Assembly (NCBI GenBank): GCA_052143655.1
Contig: JBKQSL010000421.1
Location: 1 to 29,968, forward strand
DNA: 29,968 nt
Direction of reading: 5' to 3'
From: CAVSUR01 sp052143655
GTDB taxonomy: Bacteria > Actinomycetota > Actinomycetes > Streptosporangiales > Streptosporangiaceae
Made by a program: the position numbers and the translations under genes. This document shows, piece by piece, positions 9,880-17,261 of this stretch; the stretch's first letter is position 1; each line of letters starts with the position of its first letter. The notes under the pieces are model-generated. The model saw only the letters and a list, made by a program, of their open reading frames with translations, was not told the DNA's origin and ran no database searches.

Positions 9880-10152
9880 TCAGGTGGCGCCGAAGATGAA
9901 CGGCACGACCAGGCCGATCAGTGCCAGCGCCTCGGCCAGCGCGAACCCGATGTACATGTTGGACTGGATCAGGCCGCGGGCCTCGGGCTGGCGGGCCATG
10001 GCCTCGACGCCGTGCCCGAAGATCAGGCCGATGCCGACGCCCGGGCCGATGGCGGCCAGGCCGTAGCCGACCGCGCCGAAGTTAATCCTCAGCACGGTGA
10101 CCTGGCCAGAGGCCACGTAGTGCACGAAGCCCAGCGCGAGCAGGTGGTGCAT
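9880..10152 (-). CDS. atpE: ATP synthase Fo c subunit
   Basis: Proteolipid that forms the membrane rotor ring. The 90-aa hairpin has two membrane helices (about 27-48 and 66-88) joined by the polar loop ARQPE (53-57). The proton-binding glutamate is E74 in GFALAEALALIGLV. The first glycine-rich helix reads GYGLAAIGPGVGIGLIFGHG. The N-terminal 25 residues are longer than in many c subunits. The ATG at 10152 is preceded by AAGGGA with normal spacing. Confidence 0.97.
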   Translation of the reverse strand: MHHLLALGFVHYVASGQVTVLRINFGAVGYGLAAIGPGVGIGLIFGHGVEAMARQPEARGLIQSNMYIGFALAEALALIGLVVPFIFGAT

Positions 10153-10213
10153 ATCCGTTCCCTTACGGTCAGGCTGACGGCAATCCGCCGTCAGCTGGTT
10201 GAGCAGCAGCCGC

Positions 10214-10227
10214 CGCGCCGCGGCGCG
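10214..10227. other. 14-bp perfect palindrome CGCGCCGCGGCGCG between atpB and atpE
   Basis: It lies in the 144-bp gap between the a- and c-subunit genes, the longest gap inside the core operon. A hairpin here could protect or attenuate the transcript and help set the high c-subunit stoichiometry, as intercistronic structures near atpE do in other bacteria. That role is inferred. Confidence 0.4.
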
Positions 10228-10253
10228 ACAGCGGACTGACGATTTTCCCGGTC

Positions 10254-10296
10254 ATCGCGGTTCTTCCGGACATAATCGCGGTTTCTTCCGGACATA
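10254..10296. repeat. Tandem duplication of a 21/22-bp unit directly after the atpB stop
   Basis: ATCGCGGTTCTTCCGGACATA (one-base-longer second copy with TTT) occurs at 10254-10274 and again at 10275-10296, ending at the base before the atpB stop codon. It looks like a recent slippage duplication in the atpB-atpE spacer. Confidence 0.85.
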
Positions 10297-11133
10297 TCAG
10301 TGGCCCGCTTCCAGCGCGCCGCCGATGTACTGGGCGGTCAGGATCGTGAAGATGTAGGCCTGCAGCGCCTGGATCAGCATCTCGAACGCGGTCAGCGCGA
10401 TCGTCAGGATGAACGAGGTCGCCGAGAACAGCAGCCCGATGCCGACGCTGAACAGGTACCAGGTCGCGATCGTGAAGATCAGCAGCAGGATGTGCCCGGC
10501 GAACATGTTCGCGAACAGCCGGACCGCCAGCGTGAACGGCCGGATCAGGATGTACTGCAGGATCTCCACCGGCGCCAGGATGACCAGGATGCCGCCCGGC
10601 ACCCCGGACGGGACCATGTTCCGGAAGTAGCCGCCCAGGCCCTGGTTCTTGATGCCCTGGTAGTTGTAGGTGACGTAGACCATCAGCATCAGGGAGACCG
10701 GGAAGGCGAACATCGACATCGGCGGGAACTGCGCCACCGGGATGATCTCCATCAGGTTCATCAGCCAGATGAAGAAGAACAGCGAGACCAGGAACGGCAG
10801 GTACGTGTCCCCGCGCTTGCCCATCATCGGCCGCAGGATCTGCTCCCGGACGAACTGGACGCCCATCTCCGCGAGGTTCTGCACGCCGCGGGGCACCAGC
10901 TTCGGGTTGGCGAAGGCGGCCCAGAAGAACGCCACCACGGCGATCGCGCAGACCAGCGCGAGCAGCATGGGCTTGGTGAAGTGGAACGGCCCGACCGAGA
11001 AGAACTGCGCGAACTGGAAGGTGGGGCCCGGGTACCCGGGCGCCGGGTAGCCGCAGTGCGCGGTGGTGGAGACGTGACTGTTGTCCTCAGTGCACTTGCC
11101 TGCGGCAAGCACCCACAGATGGGCACTGGTCAA
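10297..11133 (-). CDS. atpB: ATP synthase Fo a subunit
   Basis: Membrane stator that forms the proton half-channels beside the c-ring. The 278-aa product has about six hydrophobic segments. The essential arginine is R205 in LAVRLFANMFAGH, and the last helix carries FEMLIQALQAYIFTILTAQY. The N-terminus is periplasmic and holds two cysteines (C14, C27). I chose the TTG start at 11133 because a full GGAGGAG lies six bases upstream; the next in-frame candidate (GTG, residue 8) has no such site. Confidence 0.96.
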   Translation of the reverse strand: MTSAHLWVLAAGKCTEDNSHVSTTAHCGYPAPGYPGPTFQFAQFFSVGPFHFTKPMLLALVCAIAVVAFFWAAFANPKLVPRGVQNLAEMGVQFVREQILRPMMGKRGDTYLPFLVSLFFFIWLMNLMEIIPVAQFPPMSMFAFPVSLMLMVYVTYNYQGIKNQGLGGYFRNMVPSGVPGGILVILAPVEILQYILIRPFTLAVRLFANMFAGHILLLIFTIATWYLFSVGIGLLFSATSFILTIALTAFEMLIQALQAYIFTILTAQYIGGALEAGH

Positions 11134-11144
11134 CTCAGTCTCCT

Positions 11145-11151
11145 CCAGCCT
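11145..11151 (-). promoter_or_regulatory. Strong ribosome binding site GGAGGAG that fixes a TTG start for atpB
   Basis: The minus strand reads GGAGGAG-ACTGAG-TTG just ahead of the a-subunit frame. This near-ideal site makes the rare TTG codon the likely start. Confidence 0.7.
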
Positions 11152-11262
11152 GGACGAGCGCGGCCCTGCGAGGCGCGGCTCGGACGTCCTGTGCAGCGCC
11201 CGCAGCGCGGTACGCCGACAGGCGGATAGTAGTGGTCAGCGGGGCAGTTGCGGCAGGGCTGT

Positions 11263-11748
11263 TCAGCCCTGGCCGCGCTGCTTCAGGACGATCAGCAGGA
11301 TGCCCAGGCCCAGGCCGACGAGCATCCCGATGGGGAACAGCATGGTCAGGTGCAGCCAGCGGCCCAGCAGCCAGCCGATCCCGCCGTAGACCGCCATCCC
11401 GGATATCAGGTAGCCGAACATCGCCCAGCCGTCGGCCTCGGGCCGGCCGGAGTCCGCGTCGACCGTCCGCCCGGCGGGCCGGCCGTAGCGCCAGGCCGAG
11501 CCGCCCGGCCGGCCGAGCCCGGCCCGGTCCGCCGCCCGCGGCGGCGGGGCTTGCGGGGACACCGGGGCTTGCGGAGAGACCGTGGCTTCCGGACAGACCG
11601 TGGCTTCCGAGGCCACCGGGGCATCCGGCGCAGCAATGGCGGCCGGGTCCTGCGGCGGCGAGGGTGGCTGCTCCTGCGGCTCCGGCGGCCCGGGCTGCGG
11701 TGTCACCGCTCCGGCGGCCAGGCGCCCGGGCCGCGGGCCGGTCATCAT
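11263..11748 (-). CDS. AtpZ/AtpI-like small membrane protein with proline-rich N-terminus
   Basis: Putative F1Fo accessory subunit of the AtpZ (F0F1-ATPase gene 1) type, thought to help c-ring assembly or Mg2+/Ca2+ handling. Of 161 aa, only the last 55 form the domain: two membrane helices, AMFGYLISGMAVYGGIGWLL and LTMLFPIGMLVGLGLGILLIVL, with a conserved GRW between them. Residues 1-100 are P/A/R-rich and unstructured-looking, and contain six-residue EATVSP/QAPVSP repeats. ATG 11748 has GGGAGG upstream; a second ATG follows immediately. It sits between atpI and atpB, so the operon carries two small accessory membrane proteins. Confidence 0.75.
   Translation of the reverse strand: MMTGPRPGRLAAGAVTPQPGPPEPQEQPPSPPQDPAAIAAPDAPVASEATVCPEATVSPQAPVSPQAPPPRAADRAGLGRPGGSAWRYGRPAGRTVDADSGRPEADGWAMFGYLISGMAVYGGIGWLLGRWLHLTMLFPIGMLVGLGLGILLIVLKQRGQG
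11546..11635. repeat. 18-bp tandem repeat (about five units) in the AtpZ-like gene
   Basis: Units of the form GGGGCTTGCGGAGAGACC / GTGGCTTCCGGACAGACC follow one another at 11546, 11564, 11582, 11600 and 11618. They encode the six-residue xAxVSP repeat on the minus strand. The first four are close copies and the fifth is diverged. Confidence 0.8.
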
Positions 11749-11848
11749 CGCATCCTCCCGGGTCAGTTGTGTCCGGCGCGGGCCGGTTCCGGGCAGCCTG
11801 CGGCCCGGGCCGCGCTACGCCGTCCGTCCCCTGAGCTGTCGGCACGAG

Positions 11849-12310
11849 TCATCCTTCCCCGGAGTGTCCGGGGCGCACTGCCGCTGCCCAGTCCTGATCG
11901 CTCATCGGCTCGACCGAAGGGGTCTTGAGCCGCACCGACCAGAAAACCTGCGCCACGCTCCATGCCAGGATGCAGGCCAGCGCGGTCAGCCCGAAGAGCC
12001 GGGTATTGAACGCCGTGGTAGCGGCGAACTTGATGACGAAGAACAGCAGGAGGACGATCTTGACCACGTAGGTGGTGATGGCTGCCAGCATCATGGCCTG
12101 AGGGCTGTGCCGGGCTGCCCGGCTGACCACCGTCACGCTGATGGCGTAGAAGACGGCGACGAGAGCCACCCCGAGCAGTGCGCCGGTGAGGCCCTTGATC
12201 CCGCCGGCGGCGGTGCTGACCGCAACCATGATCGCCGCGACGACGGCCGTGACGGCCGCCGACCGGCGGACGATCCGGGCGTACTGCGCCAGCATCTGCG
12301 ATGGCTCCAT
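11849..12310 (-). CDS. atpI: ATP synthase protein I
   Basis: Small accessory membrane protein at the head of the ATP synthase operon, involved in c-ring assembly in other bacteria. The 153-aa product has four hydrophobic segments (about 17-37, 41-62, 73-95 and 103-125). A basic patch, YARIVRRS, precedes the first, as in the ATP-synt_I family. ATG 12310 has no ribosome binding site. The in-frame ATG at 12295 (residue 6) has GGAG eight bases upstream and may be the real start. The stop lies 100 bases before the AtpZ-like gene. Confidence 0.8.
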   Translation of the reverse strand: MEPSQMLAQYARIVRRSAAVTAVVAAIMVAVSTAAGGIKGLTGALLGVALVAVFYAISVTVVSRAARHSPQAMMLAAITTYVVKIVLLLFFVIKFAATTAFNTRLFGLTALACILAWSVAQVFWSVRLKTPSVEPMSDQDWAAAVRPGHSGEG

Positions 12311-12462
12311 AGCGTCGTCGGCGGGGAGCTGTCAGGCAGCTGTTACCGCACATTAAGGCTTCTGTGTCCAGATGACACCGAGCCGCCAGGAGACACGGCC
12401 AGGCCGTGCTTTCCAGGCTACCGAAACGTACCACGGCCTCGTAGTTTCACCCGCGACTGAGT

Positions 12463-12484
12463 GCTTGTGAAAGATATCACAAGC
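12463..12484. promoter_or_regulatory. Rex- or CRP/GlxR-type operator upstream of the ATP synthase operon
   Basis: Perfect 8-bp arms GCTTGTGA and TCACAAGC around a 6-bp spacer. The core TTGTGA-AAGATA-TCACAA matches the Rex operator TTGTGAAnnnnTTCACAA at all but one specified position. It also matches the CRP/GlxR consensus TGTGA-N6-TCACA exactly. It lies 153 bases ahead of the atpI start and 54 bases past wecA, so it should serve the atp operon. Rex senses NADH/NAD+ and controls respiratory genes in streptomycetes; CRP/GlxR sense cAMP. Which protein binds is undecided. Confidence 0.7.
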
Positions 12485-12537
12485 TCTCCGGGCGTTGCGC
12501 GCAGGGGGCGGCTAACCGTGACGAACGGCACCGGGAT

Positions 12538-13881
12538 CTAGCCGGGCCGGACGGCTCCCCGAACCTTGTCGTCCCTGGCGGCCAGCGACGGGGCGTCCGG
12601 TAATGGCAGCGGCGGCGGCGCGATGACCGGCGGGGCGGATGCCTGGTGCCGGCCGGCCCGCGAGACGACCGGCGCAGCAGTCTTGGCGGCAGGCGTCTTG
12701 ACGGCGTGCGTCTTGACGGCGGGCGACGGCACTGCCGGACGCGCCGGGGCCCGGTCGCGGCGCCACCACCGCAGCCGGGGCATCGACAGCAGCAGCAGCA
12801 CGACGATCGCCCCGATAGTGATCAAGGCCAGCACGAACAGCTGGACCCGGACGATCGACAGCAGCACAACCGAGCCAGAGAACAGGATCGCCCACAGGTA
12901 CATGATCAGCACGCTGGAGCGGTGCGAGTGGCCGATGTCCAGCAGCCGGTGGTGCAGGTGCTTGCGGTCGGGCGCGAACGGCGACCGCCCGGCCCTCGTC
13001 CGGCGCACCACCGCCAGCAGCATGTCGGCGTATGGGATGACCAGGAACGCAGCCGGCAGCAGCAGCGGCAGGATTTCCGGGAACCGGTTCACGGTGCCGC
13101 CGCTGTAGGCGACGTGGTTGGTGAGCACCGACGGGTCCAGCGAGGCGATGCTGGAGGTGACCGCGAAGGCCAGCAGCAGGCCGAGCAGCATGGCACCGGT
13201 GTCGCCCATGAAAATGCGCGCCGGGTAGAAGTTGTGCGGCAGGAACCCCAGGCACACCCCGGCCAGCAGCACCGCGGCGAGGGCCGGGCCAGCCGATGCG
13301 GCCAGGTGCAGCACGCCGGTCAGCGTGTAGTAGTAGACGAAGAACGCGGTCGCGGCGATGGCCACGATCCCGGCAGCGAGGCCGTCCAGGCCGTCGATGA
13401 AGTTGACCGCGTTGATGGTGGCCACGACCACCAGGATGGTCAGCGCGATGGACTGGTTCGAGCTCAGCGACAGCGTGCCGCCGAACGGCATCGGCAGCCA
13501 GGCGATCTCCGCGCCGCTGTAGACCACCAGGGCCCCGGCCGCGACCTGCCCGGCCAGCTTGGCCAGCGGGCTCATCCCCCACCGGTCGTCGATGAAGCCC
13601 ACCACCATGAGCAGGCCGCCGGCCAGCAGCAGGCCGCCCTCGGTGTGGCTGCCGTCGAAGGCGCTGCGCAGCAGCGACAGCCGGCTCGCCACGGCCAGGC
13701 CCGCCGCCAGCCCGGCGTACATGGCCAGGCCGCCCAGCAGCGGGATCGGCACCACGTGCACGTCCCGGTCCCGGGCCTCGTGCAGCGCCCCGGTCTTGAT
13801 GGCGACCCCGCGCACCAGCGGCGTGAGCAGATACGTGACTGCCGCGGCGATCAGCAGCGTCAGTGCGTACTCAGCGCGCAA
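12538..13881 (-). CDS. wecA: Undecaprenyl/decaprenyl-phosphate sugar-1-phosphate transferase (WecA/MraY family)
   Basis: Polytopic membrane enzyme that moves GlcNAc-1-phosphate from UDP-GlcNAc to a polyprenyl phosphate, starting envelope polysaccharide synthesis (mycobacterial Rfe equivalent). The 447-aa product has about ten or eleven membrane helices. It carries the aspartate motifs GFIDDRWG (IDD at 97-99) and NFIDGLDG (160-167), then ARIFMGDTGAMLLG, and the cytoplasmic HLHHRLLDIGHSH loop typical of WecA. The last 90 or so residues are a P/A/K-rich cytoplasmic tail with AVKT repeats. The TTG start at 13881 is the first possible codon after an in-frame stop and matches the family N-terminus. 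The position between tsaC and atpI is conserved in actinomycetes. Confidence 0.9.
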   Translation of the reverse strand: MRAEYALTLLIAAAVTYLLTPLVRGVAIKTGALHEARDRDVHVVPIPLLGGLAMYAGLAAGLAVASRLSLLRSAFDGSHTEGGLLLAGGLLMVVGFIDDRWGMSPLAKLAGQVAAGALVVYSGAEIAWLPMPFGGTLSLSSNQSIALTILVVVATINAVNFIDGLDGLAAGIVAIAATAFFVYYYTLTGVLHLAASAGPALAAVLLAGVCLGFLPHNFYPARIFMGDTGAMLLGLLLAFAVTSSIASLDPSVLTNHVAYSGGTVNRFPEILPLLLPAAFLVIPYADMLLAVVRRTRAGRSPFAPDRKHLHHRLLDIGHSHRSSVLIMYLWAILFSGSVVLLSIVRVQLFVLALITIGAIVVLLLLSMPRLRWWRRDRAPARPAVPSPAVKTHAVKTPAAKTAAPVVSRAGRHQASAPPVIAPPPLPLPDAPSLAARDDKVRGAVRPG

Positions 13882-14019
13882 GGGATTTCACCAGCTCGCA
13901 GCGGCGTGTTCAGGCATCAGGCCAACTGTAGAGCACCGCCGCCGACCTCAGTCCGCGCCACGAGGACAGGCGCGCTTTTCATGGCGCCGGCCGATCGAGG
14001 ACGCCCCGCCCGCGGCGCG

Positions 14020-14664
14020 TCACTCGCTCATCGCGACAGCGGCGACCTCGCGCAGCCGGCCGATCGGCACCGCCCCGCTGCGCAGCAGCCGCGGCATGCC
14101 CGCGGTCAGGTCCACGATCGTCGACGCGGTGGAGTCCGCGCACTGGCCCCCATCGAGGTAGACGGCCACGGAGTCGCCGAGCTGGTCACGGGCCTGCTCA
14201 GCGGTGACGGCCGGAGCCGCGCCGGTGAGGTTGGCGCTGCTGACCGCCATCGGGCCGGTCCGCGCGAGCAGTTCCAGGGCCACCGGGTGGTCGGGCATCC
14301 GCACCGCCACCGTGCCCTTGGTCTCCCCCAGGTCCCAGGCCAGGCTGCGGCTGGCCAGGCAGACGATGGTGAGCCCGCCGGGCCAGAACTCGTCGATCAG
14401 CGCCTGGCCGTACGGGCCGAGGTCGTCGATAAGCGCGCTCGCGGTCCGGGCCGAGCCGACCAGCACCGGCGGCGGGGCCTCCCGGCCGCGCCCCTTGGCG
14501 GCGAGCAGGCTCGCCACCGCCTCCGGCCGGAATGCATCGGCGCCGATCCCGTAGACGGTGTCGGTGGGCAGCACGACGAGCTCGCCGCGCAGTACCGACG
14601 CGGCGGCCACCGCCAGCCCCTCGCCGCGCTGCGCCTCATCGGCGCAGTCATACCATGCGCTCAT
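14020..14664 (-). CDS. tsaC: L-threonylcarbamoyladenylate synthase (YrdC/Sua5 family)
   Basis: Makes threonylcarbamoyl-AMP from threonine, bicarbonate and ATP, the first step of t6A37 modification of ANN-reading tRNAs. The 214-aa product shows the YrdC hallmarks LPTDTVYGIGADAF, FWPGGLTIV, VAVRMPDHPVALELL, GPMAVSSANLTG and the late STIVDLTAGMPRLLRSGAV. It is the short form without the C-terminal Sua5 domain. The ATG at 14664 is 81 bases after the prmC stop; it is probably in the same transcript as prfA and prmC. Confidence 0.93.
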   Translation of the reverse strand: MSAWYDCADEAQRGEGLAVAAASVLRGELVVLPTDTVYGIGADAFRPEAVASLLAAKGRGREAPPPVLVGSARTASALIDDLGPYGQALIDEFWPGGLTIVCLASRSLAWDLGETKGTVAVRMPDHPVALELLARTGPMAVSSANLTGAAPAVTAEQARDQLGDSVAVYLDGGQCADSTASTIVDLTAGMPRLLRSGAVPIGRLREVAAVAMSE

Positions 14665-14678
14665 CAGCGGTCATCCTG

Positions 14679-14710
14679 TCATGCTCGGCGCTGCTCATGC
14701 TCGGCCCTGC
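14679..14710. repeat. 16-bp tandem duplication between prmC and tsaC
   Basis: TCATGCTCGGCGCTGC is followed at once by TCATGCTCGGCCCTGC, with one mismatch. It lies between the prmC stop and the tsaC start; no function is evident. Confidence 0.7.
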
Positions 14711-14745
14711 GCCCGGTCCGGGCGGGCGTCTTATCCCGGCGGCCG

Positions 14746-15627
14746 TCACGCGGCGGCCGGCGGCGGCCCCGGCCAGGTCGCGGTCACGAACCTGTCCCGG
14801 CCGGCCAGGTCGCGGCGCGTGCGCGTCTCGCGCCAGCCGCTCTCCTCGGCGAAGATCCAGTACACCGCGCTGCCCTGCGGTGCCCCGTGCTCGACCGCGA
14901 CCCGGCCGCCGGGCCGCAGCAGCCGCCGCGCGGTCGCCTCGATGACCCGGATGGCATCCAGCCCGTCCGGGCCGCCCCACAGCGCGGTTGCCGGGTCGTA
15001 CTCCGCCACCTCCGGCGGCACCCCGGCGCCGAGCGGGATGTAGGGCGGGTTGCTGACGACCAGGTCGACCGCGCCGTCCAGGTCGGGCAGCGCGGTGCCG
15101 AACTCGGCGCCGTGCAGGTGCACCCGGCCGCTGGTGTGCGGCGCGGCCGCCGCGCAGCGGGCGATGTTGCGGGCCGCCCACTGCCGCGCCAGCGGGTCGG
15201 CTTCCACGGCGTGCACCTGGGCGCGCGGCACCTCCTGCGCGATGGCCAGCGCGATCGCGCCGGACCCGGCGCCGAGGTCGGCCACCGCCGGCTCGGCGAC
15301 GTTCATCGCGGTCAGCACGTCGATGGCCCAGCCGGTCATCACCTCGGTCTCCGGCCGCGGCACGAAAACCCCCGGGCCGACCTCCAGCTCCAGGTAGCGG
15401 AAGTAGGCCAGCCCGGTGATGTGCTGCAGCGGCTCGCGGGAGGCCCGCCGGGCTATGTCGTCCCAGAACCGCGGGTTGAAGTCAGCGTCCGGGACCCGGT
15501 GCAGCTGGCCGCGGGGCACGCCGTGCAGGTGCGCGGCGATCAGCTCGGCATCGGTCCGCGGCGATTCCACCCCAGCATCGGCCAGCCGCGCCGTGGCGAC
15601 GGCGATCTCGTCCAGCAGCATGGTCAT
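14746..15627 (-). CDS. prmC: Peptide chain release factor N5-glutamine methyltransferase
   Basis: Methylates the glutamine of the GGQ motif of release factors with S-adenosylmethionine. The 293-aa product has the N-terminal helical PrmC domain, the linker YFRYLELEVGPGVFVPRPETE, the SAM-binding motif DLGAGSG (117-123) and the catalytic NPPY (193-196). Its start codon overlaps the prfA stop in an ATGA, so the modifying enzyme is coupled to its substrate gene. Confidence 0.95.
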   Translation of the reverse strand: MTMLLDEIAVATARLADAGVESPRTDAELIAAHLHGVPRGQLHRVPDADFNPRFWDDIARRASREPLQHITGLAYFRYLELEVGPGVFVPRPETEVMTGWAIDVLTAMNVAEPAVADLGAGSGAIALAIAQEVPRAQVHAVEADPLARQWAARNIARCAAAAPHTSGRVHLHGAEFGTALPDLDGAVDLVVSNPPYIPLGAGVPPEVAEYDPATALWGGPDGLDAIRVIEATARRLLRPGGRVAVEHGAPQGSAVYWIFAEESGWRETRTRRDLAGRDRFVTATWPGPPPAAA

Positions 15628-16697
15628 TGCGCGCTGGCGCCAGCCAGCTTGCTGGCCCGGTCCGCCGCGACCAGCGCGTCGATAACCGCGTCCAGGTCCC
15701 CGTCGATCACCTGGTCGAGGTTGTAGGCCTTGTAGCCGACCCGGTGGTCGGAGATCCGGTTCTCCGGGAAGTTGTAGGTCCGCACCCGCTGCGACCGGTC
15801 CACGGTGGCGACCTGGCTGCGCCGCTCGGCGGCGGCCGCGGCGTCGGCTTCCTCCTGCGCCATGGCCAGCAGCCGGGCGCGCAGGATGCGCATCGCCTGC
15901 TCCTTGTTCTGCAGCTGGCTCTTCTCGTTCTGGCAGGACACGACGATGCCGGTCGGGACGTGCGTGATCCGCACGGCCGAGTCGGTGGTGTTCACGCTCT
16001 GGCCGCCGGGGCCCGACGACCGGAACACGTCGACCCGCAGGTCGGCGGGGTCGATGCGGACTTCGACCGGGTCGGCCTCGGGCATCACCAGCACGCCCGC
16101 CGCGGAGGTGTGGATCCGGCCCTGCGACTCGGTGACCGGGACGCGCTGCACCCGGTGCACGCCGCCCTCGTACTTCAGCCGGGCCCAGGCGCCGTCCCCG
16201 CCGCTGCGCCGCGAGGCCTTGACCGCGACCGTGGCGTCCTTGTAGCCGCCCAGGCCGGTCATCGTGGCGTCGATCAGCTCGGTCTTCCAGCCGTGCCGCT
16301 CGGCGTACCGCAGGTACATGCGCAGCAGGTCTCCGGCGAACAGCGCGGACTCATCGCCGCCCTCCCCCGCCTTGACCTCGAGCAGGACGTCGCGGGAGTC
16401 GCTGGCGTCGCGGGGCAGCAGCAGCTCGCGCAGCTGCTCCGCCAGCTCGCCGCGGCGGTTGGCGAGCTGCCCGGCCTCAGCCGCGAACGCGGCGTCCTCG
16501 GCACCGAGCTCGCGCGCGGCTGCCTCGTCGGCGCTGACCTGCTGCCACTCCCGGTATGCCTGCACCGCCGGGGTGATCTCCGCGTACCGGCGGCCGAGAT
16601 CCCTGGCCCGGTCCTGGTCGGCGTGCACGTCCGGGTCGGCCAGGTCACGCTCCAGCTGAGCGTGCTCGGCGGCCAGGCCGGCAAGCCGGTCAAACAT
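15624..16697 (-). CDS. prfA: Peptide chain release factor 1
   Basis: Recognises UAA and UAG and triggers peptide release. The 357-aa product shows the codon-reading PxT motif as PVT (187-189, in HRVQRVPVTESQGRIHTSAA) and the catalytic GGQ (231-233, in SSGPGGQSVNTTDSAVRITH). The length is normal. The PxT motif rather than SPF assigns it to RF1, not RF2. It lies 80 bases after rpmE and overlaps prmC by four bases. Confidence 0.97.
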   Translation of the reverse strand: MFDRLAGLAAEHAQLERDLADPDVHADQDRARDLGRRYAEITPAVQAYREWQQVSADEAAARELGAEDAAFAAEAGQLANRRGELAEQLRELLLPRDASDSRDVLLEVKAGEGGDESALFAGDLLRMYLRYAERHGWKTELIDATMTGLGGYKDATVAVKASRRSGGDGAWARLKYEGGVHRVQRVPVTESQGRIHTSAAGVLVMPEADPVEVRIDPADLRVDVFRSSGPGGQSVNTTDSAVRITHVPTGIVVSCQNEKSQLQNKEQAMRILRARLLAMAQEEADAAAAAERRSQVATVDRSQRVRTYNFPENRISDHRVGYKAYNLDQVIDGDLDAVIDALVAADRASKLAGASAQ

Positions 16698-16777
16698 TGC
16701 CTACCTCCCGGCGTGTACTGGCCTTGCTGCCTGAGCTGCCGCTGGCCGGCCTGGCCGGCCGGGGGACGCGCCCGGCG

Positions 16778-16999
16778 CTACTTGCTGCCAGCCGGCTTCT
16801 TGCCGAACCGGCGCTCGAACCGGGCGACCCGGCCGCCGGTGTCCATGATCTTCTGCTTGCCCGTGTAGAACGGGTGGCAGTTTGAGCAGATGTCGGCGTG
16901 GATGACGCCGTTCTTGGCGGTGGACCGGGTGGTGAACGTGGCCCCGCAGGTGCAGGTGACCGTCGTCGCCACGTAGTCCGGGTGGATTCCAGGCTTCAT
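16778..16999 (-). CDS. rpmE: 50S ribosomal protein L31, zinc-binding type
   Basis: The 73-aa product starts MKPGIHPDYVATTVTCTCGA and ends VARFERRFGKKPAGSK, typical of bacterial L31. Cysteines in CTCG and CSNC make it the zinc-binding form, so a zinc-free paralogue may exist elsewhere under Zur control. I chose the ATG at 16999 because it matches the family start and has GGAG seven bases upstream; the frame is open to 17098 but that part has no homology. Confidence 0.96.
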   Translation of the reverse strand: MKPGIHPDYVATTVTCTCGATFTTRSTAKNGVIHADICSNCHPFYTGKQKIMDTGGRVARFERRFGKKPAGSK

Positions 17000-17083
17000 C
17001 AAGCACTCCATTTCTGGGCGGTCGCCGGGTCGCCGCGCCGCGCCTGTCACGGCGGACGTGAACCGGTACCGCATCTCCTCAGC

Positions 17084-17099
17084 GATGCCGTGCGGCATC
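17084..17099. promoter_or_regulatory. Dyad GATGCCG-TG-CGGCATC between rho and rpmE
   Basis: Perfect 7-bp arms with a 2-bp centre, 85 bases ahead of the L31 start. The two-base centre fits a protein operator better than an RNA hairpin. It is not an obvious Zur box. It lies in the 262-bp rho-rpmE gap, where rpmE would need its own promoter. Confidence 0.45.
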
Positions 17100-17261
17100 T
17101 GTAGTGTGCCAGGTCCTGCAACGTGCGCGGGCCCCGGGGCATTCCGGCGGGCAGGCCGGCCGCCGTCACCGGGCTGGCCGCACCCGGGCCGGGCGCGCTG
17201 ATCCCGCTGCTACTGCCCTGCTGCGCTACCGGGCCCCTGCTGTCCTACCGGGCCGCCGTGG

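Noticed and set aside
12646..15726. Very long plus-strand open frame (over 1000 codons) across wecA, tsaC and prmC
   Set aside because: Antisense shadow of three well-recognised minus-strand genes; composition is H/R/Q/G-rich with no domain. Long antisense frames are routine at this GC content.
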